Shown here: positions 1 to 7,927 of the stretch, in pieces
Numbering within the stretch: position 1 is the first letter of the stretch
How the letters are laid out: every line of letters starts with the position of its first letter
NCBI GenBank assembly: GCA_004346725.1
Contig: SMDE01000005.1
Span: forward strand, 361,479 to 425,478
From: Phytobacter diazotrophicus
GTDB taxonomy: Bacteria > Pseudomonadota > Gammaproteobacteria > Enterobacterales > Enterobacteriaceae
DNA length: 64,000 nt
Direction of reading: 5' to 3'
Notes under the pieces: generated by a model
Databases searched by the model: none
What the model was told of the DNA's origin: nothing
The model's input: only the letters and a program-made list of their open reading frames with translations
Position numbers and translations under genes: made by a program

Positions 1-260
1 GTCCCTACTTTATGACGAAACGGGGTCGCTGCCAGCAATTCCACGCCAACGTTGTCCGTTGCCATATACGTCATGGTCAGTCCGAGCTGGGTATTATTAT
101 CGACGTTAAAACTTCCCAGACTCCCTAACACATTATCCGATCCCTCCGTCGGCCTCACAGTCGCGGAACCGGCACGCATGAAAAATTCCCCCGCTTCATG
201 CGCATACGCACCTGCGGAAAGACTGCTGAGGATCAATGCTGCCACGGCTAATTTATTCAT
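1..260 (-). CDS. ompW: Outer membrane protein OmpW (N-terminal part, cut by window edge)
   Basis: Only the first 86 codons are in the window; the rest lies beyond base 1. The start is ATG at 260-258. The first ~20 residues form a signal peptide (MNKLAVAALILSSLSAGAYA) followed by HEAGEFFMRAGSATVRP, the start of OmpW, a small 8-stranded outer-membrane beta-barrel. A later stretch (DNTQLGLTMTYMATDNVGVE-like) also fits. In E. coli ompW sits next to yciC as here. Family membership is clear; the complete length cannot be judged. Confidence 0.93.
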   Translation of the reverse strand, partial: MNKLAVAALILSSLSAGAYAHEAGEFFMRAGSATVRPTEGSDNVLGSLGSFNVDNNTQLGLTMTYMATDNVGVELLAATPFRHKVG

Positions 261-321
261 ATCCACTCCATGTATGTGGTTTTTCATAGGCGCCGTGAAT
301 ATACCTATAAATAAGTACATC

Positions 322-340
322 GTGATCCAATCTGGATCAC
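322..340. promoter_or_regulatory. Perfect inverted repeat in the ompW upstream region
   Basis: GTGATCCA-ATC-TGGATCAC is an 8-bp perfect inverted repeat with a 3-bp centre, about 60 bp upstream of the ompW start. The arms resemble half of a CRP site, but the spacing is wrong for CRP. It could be an operator or part of an mRNA leader. The rest of 261-541 shows no gene. Confidence 0.4.
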
Positions 341-541
341 ATTACATTCGTTAATTTAACATTTATTGATCTGAGTTAATTTTGACTGCCAGTTCACACT
401 TTTAGTTTTTGTATTCACATCAATTTTGCCGTTTAAACTTGCTAAAAAAATCGTCATCGTTCCCTCTTGCCGACGCGTGTTCGTGGGTCTACTTTAATGA
501 ACTCACAATTTGAATTGATGCGTAGTTATTGCAGGTGTGCC

Positions 542-937
542 ATGAGTGATCTCAACCCGTGCATGTCGTGCGGAGCCTGTTGTGCTTATTTTCGTGTCTC
601 TTTCTACTGGGCCGAGGCGGATGACGCTGGCGGTTCCGTACCGGCTCAACTGACTGAGCCTGTCACCCCCTTTTTACGCTGTATGCGCGGAACCAATCAG
701 AAGCGAAGCCATTGTGTCGCGCTGGAAGGCATTCCGGGTGAGTCAGCGCGTTGCCGTATTTATGAGCAACGACCATCTCCTTGCCGCGAATTTATGATGT
801 CGGGCGAGAATGACGAGGCCAATGAGGCCTGCGATCGCGCCCGTGCGTATTACGGATTACCACCGCTTTACAAAGATATGCTTTTCCATACATCCACGGA
901 GGCTGCCACCGATGACGCTTTCAGGGTACAATTGTGA
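542..937 (+). CDS. YkgJ-type cysteine-cluster (zinc/iron-chelating) protein
   Basis: 131 aa from ATG 542. An upstream in-frame start at 467 would add 25 residues unlike the family. The N-terminus has a dense cysteine cluster (C7, C10, C13, C14 in [14 protein letters not shown]), and a second group follows around [14 protein letters not shown]. This is the pattern of the CxxCxxCC 'YkgJ' family, thought to bind zinc or an Fe-S cluster; the biological role is unknown. It lies between ompW and yciC. No membrane segment or signal peptide is visible, so it is probably cytoplasmic. Confidence 0.82.
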   Translation: MSDLNPCMSCGACCAYFRVSFYWAEADDAGGSVPAQLTEPVTPFLRCMRGTNQKRSHCVALEGIPGESARCRIYEQRPSPCREFMMSGENDEANEACDRARAYYGLPPLYKDMLFHTSTEAATDDAFRVQL

Positions 938-970
938 TGAATTTAACATTGCAGAACTCAAGGAGAGTGC

Positions 971-1714
971 ATGTCTATCACGGCAGAATCCGTTTACCGT
1001 GACACGGGGAATTTTTTTCGTAATCAGTTTGTTACCATTTTACTGATTGCACTTCTATGTGCATTTATTACAGTGCTGTTAGGGCGCGTCTTTTCGCCCA
1101 GTGACGCCCAGCTTTCGATCCTGGGTGAAGGTGATTATCTGGCGGAAAGCACCGGGTTGTTCGACCTGGTGCGCAATATGACGCAGGAACAGCAGCAGGT
1201 ATTGCTACGCTTATCAGCGGCAGCCACCTTCTCCGGTTTGATCGGGAATGCCATCCTGGCGGGCAGCACGTTGATGATGATCCGGATGATCTCGGCAGGG
1301 CAACGCGTTAGCGCGCTTCGTGCTATCGGTGCCAGTGCGCCGGTTTTGCCCGCGCTGTTTATCCTGTTCATGTTGACAACCTTTATGGTGCAAATCGGCA
1401 TGATGTTCATCTTCGTACCCGGCGTATTACTGGCTATTTTGCTGGCGTTCGCACCGGTGATGATGGTTCAGGATCGCGCGGGCGTCTTCTCGGCGATGCG
1501 CGGCAGTATGCGTCTGGGCTGGAACAATATGCGTCTGGTCGCGCCTGCGGTCATCGGCTGGTTGCTGGCAAAAATCGCACTGCTGATGTTTGCACATAAT
1601 TTAGCGTTTCTTACGCCGGAAGTCGGTGCGGTGGTCGCAAACACGGTGAGCAACATGATATCTGTCGCTTTGCTCATTTATCTGTTTCGCCTGTATATGC
1701 TGATACGTCAGTGA
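971..1714 (+). CDS. yciC: YciC, UPF0259 inner-membrane protein
   Basis: 247 aa from ATG 971, preceded by AGGAGA. It begins [20 protein letters not shown] and carries about six hydrophobic segments, including residues ~20-38, ~85-105, ~120-165 and ~190-245, consistent with a polytopic inner-membrane protein. Length and sequence match the YciC/UPF0259 family, whose function is unknown. It is followed by yciB about 40 bp downstream, as in E. coli, suggesting cotranscription. Confidence 0.93.
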   Translation: MSITAESVYRDTGNFFRNQFVTILLIALLCAFITVLLGRVFSPSDAQLSILGEGDYLAESTGLFDLVRNMTQEQQQVLLRLSAAATFSGLIGNAILAGSTLMMIRMISAGQRVSALRAIGASAPVLPALFILFMLTTFMVQIGMMFIFVPGVLLAILLAFAPVMMVQDRAGVFSAMRGSMRLGWNNMRLVAPAVIGWLLAKIALLMFAHNLAFLTPEVGAVVANTVSNMISVALLIYLFRLYMLIRQ

Positions 1715-1755
1715 TTTTTCGCCTGCGATAGCAGGCAATTTAACGGAACCGTAGA

Positions 1756-2295
1756 ATGAAGCAGTTTCTTGATTTTCTCCCACTGGTGGTGTTTTTCGCT
1801 TTTTACAAGCTGTATGACATTTATGCAGCAACGACAGCTTTGATCATCGCTACGGCTGTTGTCCTGATTTATAGCTGGGTGCGTTACCGTAAAGTCGAAA
1901 AAATGGCGCTGATTACTTTTGTACTGGTGGCCGTTTTCGGTGGACTGACGATTTTCTTCCACAATGACGAATTCATTAAATGGAAAGTCACGGTTATCTA
2001 CGCCCTGTTTGCCGGTGCCTTGCTGTTTAGCCAGTGGGTAATGAAAAAACCACTTATCCAGCGCATGCTGGGTAAAGAGCTCACCCTGCCACCGGTAGTA
2101 TGGGAGCGCCTCAACCTTGCCTGGGCGCTGTTTTTCATCCTTTGTGGTCTGGCCAATATTTATATCGCCTTCTGGCTGCCACAAAATATCTGGGTGAATT
2201 TCAAAGTGTTTGGCTTAACGGCGCTGACTCTTATCTTTACCGTATTAAGCGGTGTTTATATCTATCGTCACATGCCGCAGGACGATAAACCCTGA
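1756..2295 (+). CDS. yciB: YciB, inner-membrane intracellular septation protein A
   Basis: 179 aa from ATG 1756, the usual family length. It starts [20 protein letters not shown] and has about five hydrophobic helices. YciB/IspZ proteins are inner-membrane proteins linked to cell-envelope synthesis and division (Shigella ispZ mutants are defective in septation). It follows yciC and is closed by a clear terminator at 2304-2332. Confidence 0.95.
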   Translation: MKQFLDFLPLVVFFAFYKLYDIYAATTALIIATAVVLIYSWVRYRKVEKMALITFVLVAVFGGLTIFFHNDEFIKWKVTVIYALFAGALLFSQWVMKKPLIQRMLGKELTLPPVVWERLNLAWALFFILCGLANIYIAFWLPQNIWVNFKVFGLTALTLIFTVLSGVYIYRHMPQDDKP

Positions 2296-2303
2296 GTGGC
2301 ACA

Positions 2304-2332
2304 TAAAAAACCGGGCTGTGCCCGGTTTTTTT
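2304..2332 (+). terminator. Intrinsic terminator after yciB
   Basis: An AAAAAACCGGGC - TGT - GCCCGG stem followed by seven T residues, 9 bp after the yciB stop. Confidence 0.9.
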
Positions 2333-2420
2333 CTACATATCAGCTTATCTAATTGTTTTCAGCCATAAATCCATAGTAGCATCCCGCCAGAATTCCCCCT
2401 TCTTTATTGATGAGATAACC

Positions 2421-2822
2421 ATGTCTAACACTCAGGATGCACCGCAGGGCGAACTTGTTCTGCGCACACTGGCAATGCCGGCAGATACCAATGCGAACGG
2501 TGATATTTTTGGCGGCTGGCTGATGTCGCAGATGGATATGGGCGGTGCGATCCTTGCTAAAGAGATCGCCCACGGACGCGTCGTCACTGTCCGCGTCGAT
2601 GGCATGAGTTTCCTGCGCCCTGTCGCCGTGGGCGATGTGGTGTGTTGTTATGCGCGCTGTGTGAAACGCGGTAATACGTCGGTTACCATCAACGTCGAAG
2701 TCTGGATTAAAAAGGTCGCCTCAGAACCTATTGGTCATCGTTATAAAGCCACGGAGGCACTGTTTATATATGTTGCCGTGGATAACGACGGCAAACCGCG
2801 ACCGCTGCCCGTGCAGGCATAA
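2421..2822 (+). CDS. yciA: Acyl-CoA thioesterase YciA
   Basis: 133 aa from ATG 2421. Hot-dog fold thioesterase that hydrolyses a broad range of acyl-CoAs to free CoA and acid in the cytoplasm. Diagnostic parts are LAMPADTNANGDIFGGWLMS (residues ~15-34, including the catalytic Asp in NANGDIFGG) and a central VDGMSFLRPVAVGDVV. Length matches the family. It has its own promoter region after the yciB terminator and converges with tonB, the two sharing the hairpin at 2821-2849. Confidence 0.95.
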   Translation: MSNTQDAPQGELVLRTLAMPADTNANGDIFGGWLMSQMDMGGAILAKEIAHGRVVTVRVDGMSFLRPVAVGDVVCCYARCVKRGNTSVTINVEVWIKKVASEPIGHRYKATEALFIYVAVDNDGKPRPLPVQA

Positions 2823-2849
2823 AAAAAGCCTCCATCAGGAGGCTTCCTT
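2821..2849. terminator. Shared terminator between yciA and tonB
   Basis: Stem AGCCTCC/GGAGGCT with a four-base loop. On the minus strand it is followed by seven T residues, so it is a strong tonB terminator. On the plus strand the tail is only partly T-rich. E. coli has a known bidirectional terminator at this place. Confidence 0.85.
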
Positions 2850-2851
2850 GC

Positions 2852-3574
2852 TTAATCCATTGTCGCGCCACCGTCCATACGGAAGATAATATTAACCGTG
2901 ATGCCGGTGCCCGGTTTACCCGGCTCATAACGCCATTTACGCATGGCCGTTTTCACCTCACGCTCAAACATGTTCGCCGGCTGTGCTGAAAGAATTTCCA
3001 CGTTGTCGATACGGCCATCCTGTAGTACGTCAAATTTCACGCGAACACGTCCTTCAATACGCAAGGCTTGTGCACGCGGCGGATATTGAGGCTGGGTGCG
3101 GCTTAATACGCGCGGGCCTGCCGGGACCGACGGCACAGGTTTGGTGGCGATGGCTGGCGCGTTATTCATCGCCGGGCGCGGCGGAGCGTTACTTTCTACC
3201 GGTGCCGCCGGGCGGGGTTCTGCCGGTTTTGCTTCACGCTTAGGCTGCTCGACTTTTTTCTCCGGTTTCGGCTTCGGTTTAGGTTTTGGCTTCGGTTCAG
3301 GTTTGTGGATCACCACCGGCGCTTCTTTTGGCGGCTCGGGAACGGGTTCCGGCTCGGGTTCCGGCTCCACAACGGGTTCTGGTGGTGGCTGCACCGCCTG
3401 CGGCGGCTCCAGCTCTGCCGGTGTCACCATGGTCACCGTAATCGGCGCAGCGGGTGCCGGTAATTCAATAACCTGATGTACCGAGGCATACAAGATGGCC
3501 GCCACGACAGCGCCATGCATACCGACGGACAACAGTGTCGGCCAGGGAAAGCGACGGGGTAAATCAAGGGCCAT
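2852..3574 (-). CDS. tonB: TonB energy transducer
   Basis: 240 aa from the ATG giving [15 protein letters not shown]; an ATG three codons upstream (3583) would add MTS. TonB spans the inner membrane by one N-terminal helix (residues ~13-32), crosses the periplasm with a long Pro-rich rod of Glu-Pro and Lys-Pro repeats (residues ~70-105), and ends in a C-terminal domain ([20 protein letters not shown] onward) that contacts the TonB box of outer-membrane receptors. With ExbB/ExbD it powers uptake of siderophores and vitamin B12. A Fur-box-like promoter lies 44 bp upstream. Confidence 0.97.
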   Translation of the reverse strand: MALDLPRRFPWPTLLSVGMHGAVVAAILYASVHQVIELPAPAAPITVTMVTPAELEPPQAVQPPPEPVVEPEPEPEPVPEPPKEAPVVIHKPEPKPKPKPKPKPEKKVEQPKREAKPAEPRPAAPVESNAPPRPAMNNAPAIATKPVPSVPAGPRVLSRTQPQYPPRAQALRIEGRVRVKFDVLQDGRIDNVEILSAQPANMFEREVKTAMRKWRYEPGKPGTGITVNIIFRMDGGATMD

Positions 3575-3617
3575 TGAAGTCATAATCGTTTCAGTTGAAA
3601 AAGCAAAGCTAGATTCT

Positions 3618-3640
3618 AAATGCAAATAGCAATCATATTC
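3618..3640 (-). promoter_or_regulatory. Fur box / tonB promoter
   Basis: Read on the minus strand, GAATATGATTGCTATTTGCA matches the E. coli tonB promoter, which holds a Fur operator overlapping the -10 region. By family knowledge this gives iron repression of tonB. Confidence 0.75.
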
Positions 3641-3793
3641 AACCAGCCATCGCGTCTGACCCAGATTTTGCGCGCATACGGTTAAAAAAAGCGCACTCTG
3701 AAAGAGGATATTCACGCGTCATCATCTTTGCGTTGCAGGCACTTATGGATTCACATAACGTAGTTGTTTTCTCATCATGAAGGAGCCCTACCC

Positions 3794-4090
3794 GTGCTTT
3801 ATGTAATTTTCTCACAGGACGTTGCTGATTCCCTCGAAAAACGCCTTTCCGTGCGCCCGGCTCATCTGGCACGTCTGCAATTGCTGCATGACGAAGGTCG
3901 TTTATTAACGGCAGGCCCTATGCCAGCCGTAGACAGTAACGATCCGGGTGCGGCGGGTTTTACCGGCTCAACCGTTATCGCAGAATTTGAATCTCTGGAA
4001 GCGGCGCAGTCCTGGGCCGACGCGGACCCATACGTCGCGGCGGGTGTTTATCAGCACGTCATCGTTAAGCCGTTTAAAAAGGTTTTCTAA
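3794..4090 (+). CDS. yciI: YciI family protein
   Basis: 98 aa from GTG 3794. The GTG is preceded by AAGGAGC at a good distance, and the resulting start ([16 protein letters not shown] after the initiator) aligns with E. coli YciI. YciI is a small alpha/beta protein of the dimeric ferredoxin-like family related to muconolactone isomerase; conserved His and Asp residues ([14 protein letters not shown]) line a putative active site. The reaction is unknown. It diverges from tonB as in E. coli. The E. coli neighbour kch is not present downstream. Confidence 0.93.
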   Translation: MLYVIFSQDVADSLEKRLSVRPAHLARLQLLHDEGRLLTAGPMPAVDSNDPGAAGFTGSTVIAEFESLEAAQSWADADPYVAAGVYQHVIVKPFKKVF

Positions 4091-4149
4091 AAACGATAAT
4101 TAACTTAAATAAACCAATATGTTACTAATATATAAATATTGATTTATTT

Positions 4150-4194
4150 AAAAAAGGACACATTGAAGTACACGTTATTTTTTGTGTCCTTTTT
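4150..4194. terminator. Bidirectional terminator between yciI and a small minus-strand ORF
   Basis: Stem AAAAAGGACACA ... TGTGTCCTTTTT with a long AT-rich loop. It lies ~60 bp after yciI and directly after the stop codon of the 34-codon frame on the minus strand, so it can end both transcripts. Confidence 0.75.
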
Positions 4195-4195
4195 A

Positions 4196-4300
4196 TTACT
4201 CACAAAATTGGGTACCGTCCTCACCCGCACGGTTAACAATCCACTTCGCGCCTCCAAAGTAATTCGCACCATCCCGATCCTGCTTTAGCCCTTTCGGCAT
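4196..4300 (-). CDS. Putative small protein, 34 aa
   Basis: ATG 4300-4298, preceded on the minus strand by AGGAGA at a normal distance. It encodes MPKGLKQDRDGANYFGGAKW followed by IVNRAGEDGTQFCE and stops at 4196, immediately before a strong hairpin terminator. The peptide is hydrophilic with one terminal-region Cys and a Gly/Trp-rich centre; no transmembrane segment is visible. Ribosome site, codons and terminator suggest a real small gene. I do not recognise the family. It is divergent from the yedK start fragment at 4345. Confidence 0.5.
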   Translation of the reverse strand: MPKGLKQDRDGANYFGGAKWIVNRAGEDGTQFCE

Positions 4301-4344
4301 TCTTCCATCTCCTATACTTTAAACCTGACCAATCGGAGGTGTTC

Positions 4345-4425
4345 ATGTGTGGACGATTTACCCAGGTCCAAACGCGTGAAGAATGCCTGGCTTACCTTGC
4401 AGATGAAAGTACACATGATTTCTAG
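4345..4425 (+). pseudogene. 5' fragment of yedK (SRAP/HMCES-like peptidase)
   Basis: An ATG with a CGGAGG ribosome site begins MCGRFTQVQTREECLAYLAD and then runs into a stop after 26 codons. MCGRF with catalytic Cys2 is the invariant N-terminus of SRAP proteins (YedK in E. coli, HMCES in human), which trap abasic sites in single-stranded DNA. The family is ~220 aa, so at least 85 % is missing. The break at ~4411-4425 joins unrelated sequence. Confidence 0.75.
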
Positions 4426-4655
4426 AACTCTCCTGCGTACACCTTCATTGAGCTCTGAAATGGCTTTATAGCGTCTTGATATTTCGACGGATGACTCATA
4501 AAGATACTCCATTGCCCGCTCGAGGCTGCTAATGCCAATTTTCGCCAGATAAAGATCAAAGCCGAATCCGCATTTCGCCCCGGACAGGCCAAGTCCAGCC
4601 ATAACGTCAGTGCCGGTAAGACTTTCTGATGCAGTGGCGTTGCGTACGGAAAAGC
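4426..4655 (-). pseudogene. Unidentified coding remnant
   Basis: A minus-strand frame is open from about 4655 and includes SESLTGTDVMAGLGLSGAKC, later SLERAMEYLYESSVEISRRY and ISELNEGVRRRVLEI. The last part looks like a natural amphipathic helix. The frame then runs into the antisense of the yedK fragment. No start codon with a ribosome site is seen, so this is probably a decayed gene end. I do not recognise it; overlapping frames could also be chance. Confidence 0.3.
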
Positions 4656-4800
4656 AAAACGGGAAACATTATGCAATCAGCACATACCTAATATTCAAAA
4701 TTTCTATTGCGGGATTTCAATGAATAAGCCAGTTACAATGCAATGTGCAAAAAAAGTATTATGCATAAATCAGAATTATGTCGTGAAAAAGGAGAGTCAA

Positions 4801-5736
4801 ATGAGACATAGCCAGCAACATGCCCCCAGGGTATTCAGGCTGACTTCCTCAGTAGGCGATTGTGGAACGAACGATCCGAAAGAAGTTAAAATTGTCCAGC
4901 AGAAGCTTGTCGATGCCGGATATTCTGTAGCGACAGGAAGACATATTCAACCTGATGGGCGTTGTAACCTTGATACCGTCGAAGCAATACGCTGGTATCA
5001 ACGATTGCTGAATTTATCACCATCAGGACTGATAAATGCTACTGATAACTGGTTTATGCAGGCACTGGAAGAAGCAACCACACCCCACTGGCGGCCCAAA
5101 AATATCAGTGGCCCTCTTCGGGTAAGCATCGGGCAGACAACGTTTGATGCTGAAGGCACAGATTATATCACCGCAGTGATACCATTCAGGCAGAATCCAT
5201 ATCCATATTTTTCCAGAATACTGCACTGGCCACCAGTTGGCGGGTCAGGTGTAACTCTGGGCAGAGGATACGATATGGGTAATCGCAGTGCGGGGGAAAT
5301 TCTGGCGACGCTCAGGCTGGCGGGTATTGAGGAATATAAAGCCCAACTGTGTGCAAAAGCTGCCGGGCTTAAGAACCGAGAAGCAGATCAATTCGTAAAA
5401 GTGTATGGTCCGTTCGTAGGTGAAATTACACACCAGCAGCAAATACGATTATTCGAAATAGCATACCGTGAAAAAATTGAATATGGAAAAGGTGTTTACA
5501 ACCGTCAGGTGCGGCGCTTGGGCATTACCAATGCTCTTAATTGGAACAGCTTAGATCAAGCCATCAGAGATACCTTTATTGACACGCTATATCAGGGTAA
5601 CGCTACGGCGCAACAAATGGTTAAAATCATGGCCGAAGGTGGTAGCAGACAGAAAATCATCGATTATCTGCGCAACGACAGTAATCTTAGCAGCGATGTT
5701 AGAAGAACAAACATAAGAGTAAGGAACCTACAGTAA
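4801..5736 (+). CDS. Pesticin/lysozyme-like antibacterial effector with peptidoglycan-binding domain
   Basis: 311 aa from ATG 4801 (RBS AAAGGAGAG); an ATG at 4720 lacks such a site. Residues ~20-95 resemble a peptidoglycan-binding module (VKIVQQKLVDAGYSV, then DTVEAIRWYQRLL). Residues ~145-310 resemble the pesticin/T4-lysozyme-like muramidase domain; GGSGVTLGRGYDMG at 147-160 is its hallmark, with Thr152 and Asp158 as likely active-site residues. No signal peptide is present, as expected for a T6SS cargo. The next gene overlaps by one base and encodes a periplasmic lysozyme inhibitor, so effector plus immunity is the natural reading. No secretion genes adjoin it. Confidence 0.7.
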   Translation: MRHSQQHAPRVFRLTSSVGDCGTNDPKEVKIVQQKLVDAGYSVATGRHIQPDGRCNLDTVEAIRWYQRLLNLSPSGLINATDNWFMQALEEATTPHWRPKNISGPLRVSIGQTTFDAEGTDYITAVIPFRQNPYPYFSRILHWPPVGGSGVTLGRGYDMGNRSAGEILATLRLAGIEEYKAQLCAKAAGLKNREADQFVKVYGPFVGEITHQQQIRLFEIAYREKIEYGKGVYNRQVRRLGITNALNWNSLDQAIRDTFIDTLYQGNATAQQMVKIMAEGGSRQKIIDYLRNDSNLSSDVRRTNIRVRNLQ

Positions 5737-6179
5737 TGAAAAAGCTCCTTGTTTTAGTTTCCCTGTTACTGGCATCTAATGCTTCGCTGGCTTCTGCTGA
5801 TGATAGTATTACGTCGAATAAAGATGTAGATGCCTGCATCCAAAAATACGGTGAAAACAACAGCGAATGTCTGGAAGAAATCAGCGATAAAGCAGACGAT
5901 TCACTTAACAAAGCTTACACCGCAAAGCTTAAAGAAATGGAAGGTTTTGATTACACCAAATGGTGGATGGGCGATGAAGATCGCAAAAAGCGTATGATCG
6001 ATACTTTCAAGAAGAGCCAGAGCGAATGGTTAAAATACCGTGACAATTACTGCAATGTAGCAACAACCGATGCACAAGGAACACACTTCCTGGGAGCAGC
6101 TTCTACGGGGTGCAATATAAACATGAATAACCGCCGTATTAGTGAAATAAAGATGATTAAAATGACAAGCCTGGAGTAA
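5736..6179 (+). CDS. LprI/DUF1311-type lysozyme inhibitor, putative immunity protein
   Basis: 147 aa; its ATG shares a base with the stop of the preceding effector (TAATG), implying coupled translation. Residues 1-21 are a Sec signal peptide ending SLASA. The mature part has four spaced Cys (DACIQKYGENNSEC, NYCNVAT, TGC) and the Asp-Lys-Leu-Asn/Lys-Trp helices typical of LprI N-terminal/DUF1311 proteins, some of which inhibit lysozymes. The likely role is periplasmic protection from the muramidase encoded upstream. The pairing is inference from family and layout. Confidence 0.72.
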   Translation: MKKLLVLVSLLLASNASLASADDSITSNKDVDACIQKYGENNSECLEEISDKADDSLNKAYTAKLKEMEGFDYTKWWMGDEDRKKRMIDTFKKSQSEWLKYRDNYCNVATTDAQGTHFLGAASTGCNINMNNRRISEIKMIKMTSLE

Positions 6180-6387
6180 GTTAATTAGTTCGTTGTTACC
6201 ACAATAATTTCCCCTTCCCCGGTCCGATTTTATAGGTGCCATTAACTTAAGCCGGGGAATCCCCTTAACGAAAGCCTCATCAGTTTAGCTGCGCCATAAG
6301 GTCCTTATGATGACGCGCAGGCTGTCAGTTGTTCAGGCTGTCACTGGTATTATGAACAGGTGATTTTAGAAAATCAAAGCAATTAAA

Positions 6388-6717
6388 TTAAAGCATTGTC
6401 ACTGGTTGCCCTTTGCGGGTTTTTAAACTCATGAGTTGCTCAACTGGTCCCTGAGTACATTCAATGCGATCATATTCCGTAGGCTTCATCCACGCCGATT
6501 GTGATGTCATTCCTTTTCCGTTAATTCGATGAAAATCCCAGGTACCGTTTGCATTTTGACGTAACTTATCCAATTTAATGCTTGCAGTTTTTGGTTTCAC
6601 ATTCTCATCGTTGGGTACAGGTTGGAAAGTGGCATAACCTTTACACTGAACGGGCATTTCACTCTTCGCGCATCCTACCAGCGATAACGTCACTAACAAG
6701 ACAATAATCAGCCGCAT
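6388..6717 (-). CDS. Small lipoprotein of unknown function
   Basis: 109 aa from ATG 6717, with AAGG at a proper distance; an ATG three codons upstream overlaps that site. The N-terminus MRLIIVLLVTLSLVGC is a lipoprotein signal with lipobox LVGC and lipidated Cys16, so the product is membrane-anchored facing the periplasm. The rest (residues 17-109) is hydrophilic and unrecognised. It converges with the effector-immunity pair and could be an accessory immunity or envelope protein, but nothing direct shows this. Confidence 0.6.
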   Translation of the reverse strand: MRLIIVLLVTLSLVGCAKSEMPVQCKGYATFQPVPNDENVKPKTASIKLDKLRQNANGTWDFHRINGKGMTSQSAWMKPTEYDRIECTQGPVEQLMSLKTRKGQPVTML

Positions 6718-6849
6718 ACTATACATCCTTATTTTTTATTGGATTCCACCATCTCAATATAACCAGGGCCTCTCACTTGCTACACCATAGTCATTAAATA
6801 TCTGCATCAACACAGTTCTTGGTATTCCTTTGGAGATACCCTGAAACAG

Positions 6850-7163
6850 CTTCTTGAATCGACACGGATGATCTGGACACTTCTGAGCCGTTAATAATAT
6901 AGGTTTTCATATTCAGCCGGTGGCATCTGCTCGCTCGAACCATGCCGACGCTCACTGTTATAAGACATTTCGATGTAATCAAAAATATCGCTTCTGGCTT
7001 CGTCTCTCGTTCCGTAAATCTTCTTCTTTATCCGTTCACGCTTCAGTAGCAGAAAAAAGCTTTCTGCAACCGCGTTGTCATGATGGTTACCGCGAAGACT
7101 CATACTGCCCTCCAGTCCGTGCGATTTCAGGAACGACTACCATTCATAGCTTGTGTACTGACT
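6850..7163 (-). mobile_element. IS3-family insertion sequence remnant (orfB C-terminus)
   Basis: The minus strand encodes the end of an IS3-family OrfB transposase: SQYTSYEW, then a TAG stop, then SFLKSHGLEGSMSLRGNHHD, the catalytic-Glu segment NAVAESFF, and GTRDEARSDIFDYIEMSYNS. A TAA follows YENLYY where relatives continue with QRLRSV. Two CAA/CAG-to-stop changes are therefore visible. Homology stops abruptly at ~7163, and the N-terminal half, orfA and left end are missing. The right boundary at ~6850 is estimated from a terminal sequence ending GTGTCGATTCA. Inactive. Confidence 0.85.
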
Positions 7164-7571
7164 AACTTAAGTCATCTTAAATGACTCTGAGGTGTCTGTT
7201 AAGCCTGTGACAATTCAGGCTGATTCGGGCATTCAGGCCATGAGAATCTGATTCTATCTCTACCGCTTCCCTTCTTTTCCCGAGTAATTTTTTTAGTCTG
7301 GTGTCGGTAAGCATCCTGTGTGTACCTGGCATTTTCTGGTACTCAAAAGTGTACACAAAATACGTTGCTCAAAGATACATACAATGTAACGATGATAAGC
7401 AAAAAGTTAGGTTTTTCAGTCGGAATGGCAGTTATAGAGGAGTTTCTGAGTAACGGTTCGTTTTAGGGCGAAACCAGTTAACTCGGGCGGAATGACAATT
7501 TAAGAAAGTGTTCTGACTGTCAGAAATAACAAAGGGGTAAGCGTCATAATACCCCTTTGTATTATCCGTTT
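7164..7571. other. Non-coding stretch, no gene recognised
   Basis: No frame with a credible start or family match on either strand. The sequence looks like decayed DNA next to the IS remnant. A short hairpin-like repeat of AAGGGGTA/TACCCCTT at ~7533-7558 may be the terminator of the minus-strand SMR gene. Confidence 0.4.
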
Positions 7572-7910
7572 TTAATGGGTAATCGTTTTTGAGAACAAAT
7601 TAATAATAACCACGCCGGCAATAATTAACCCCATCCCCAGCATCGCCGGAAAATCCAGTTTCTGTCCGTGAATAATCCAGCCCACTGTACCAATCAATAC
7701 AATCCCTACCCCGGACCAGACGGCGTAAATCACTCCGGTAGGTATAGTGCGCATTGGGATGGTCAGACACCAGAATGCAATACAATAGCCAACAATACTG
7801 ATGATGCTGGGCACCAGGCGGGTAAAACTATCGGAACTTTTAAGCGCAGTGGTCGCAATGACTTCACTGACAATCGCCAGGGCGAGAAAAATAATGGCTT
7901 CTTTATTCAT
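7572..7910 (-). CDS. Small multidrug resistance (SMR) efflux protein, EmrE-like
   Basis: 112 aa from ATG 7910, the usual SMR length, with four predicted transmembrane helices. Key features are the essential membrane Glu (E16, in VSEVIATT), IPTGVIYAVWSGVGIVLIG in helix 3, and a C-terminal AGVVIINL. SMR proteins work as antiparallel dimers that exchange protons for cationic compounds or guanidinium. The sequence is closer to EmrE/multidrug type than to SugE, but substrate cannot be decided. It follows the LysE-type gene on the same strand by 17 bp, so the two are probably one operon. Confidence 0.85.
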   Translation of the reverse strand: MNKEAIIFLALAIVSEVIATTALKSSDSFTRLVPSIISIVGYCIAFWCLTIPMRTIPTGVIYAVWSGVGIVLIGTVGWIIHGQKLDFPAMLGMGLIIAGVVIINLFSKTITH

Positions 7911-7927
7911 GGTTATCCAAAGGCGAA

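Noticed and set aside
322..340. CRP site upstream of ompW
   Set aside because: Arms start TGTGATC but the half-sites are 11 bp apart instead of 6; kept only as an unassigned palindrome.
4801..7163. Small prophage at the yciI site (lysozyme-like gene plus IS)
   Set aside because: No integrase, holin, structural or regulatory phage genes; the lysozyme-like protein is paired with a secreted inhibitor instead.
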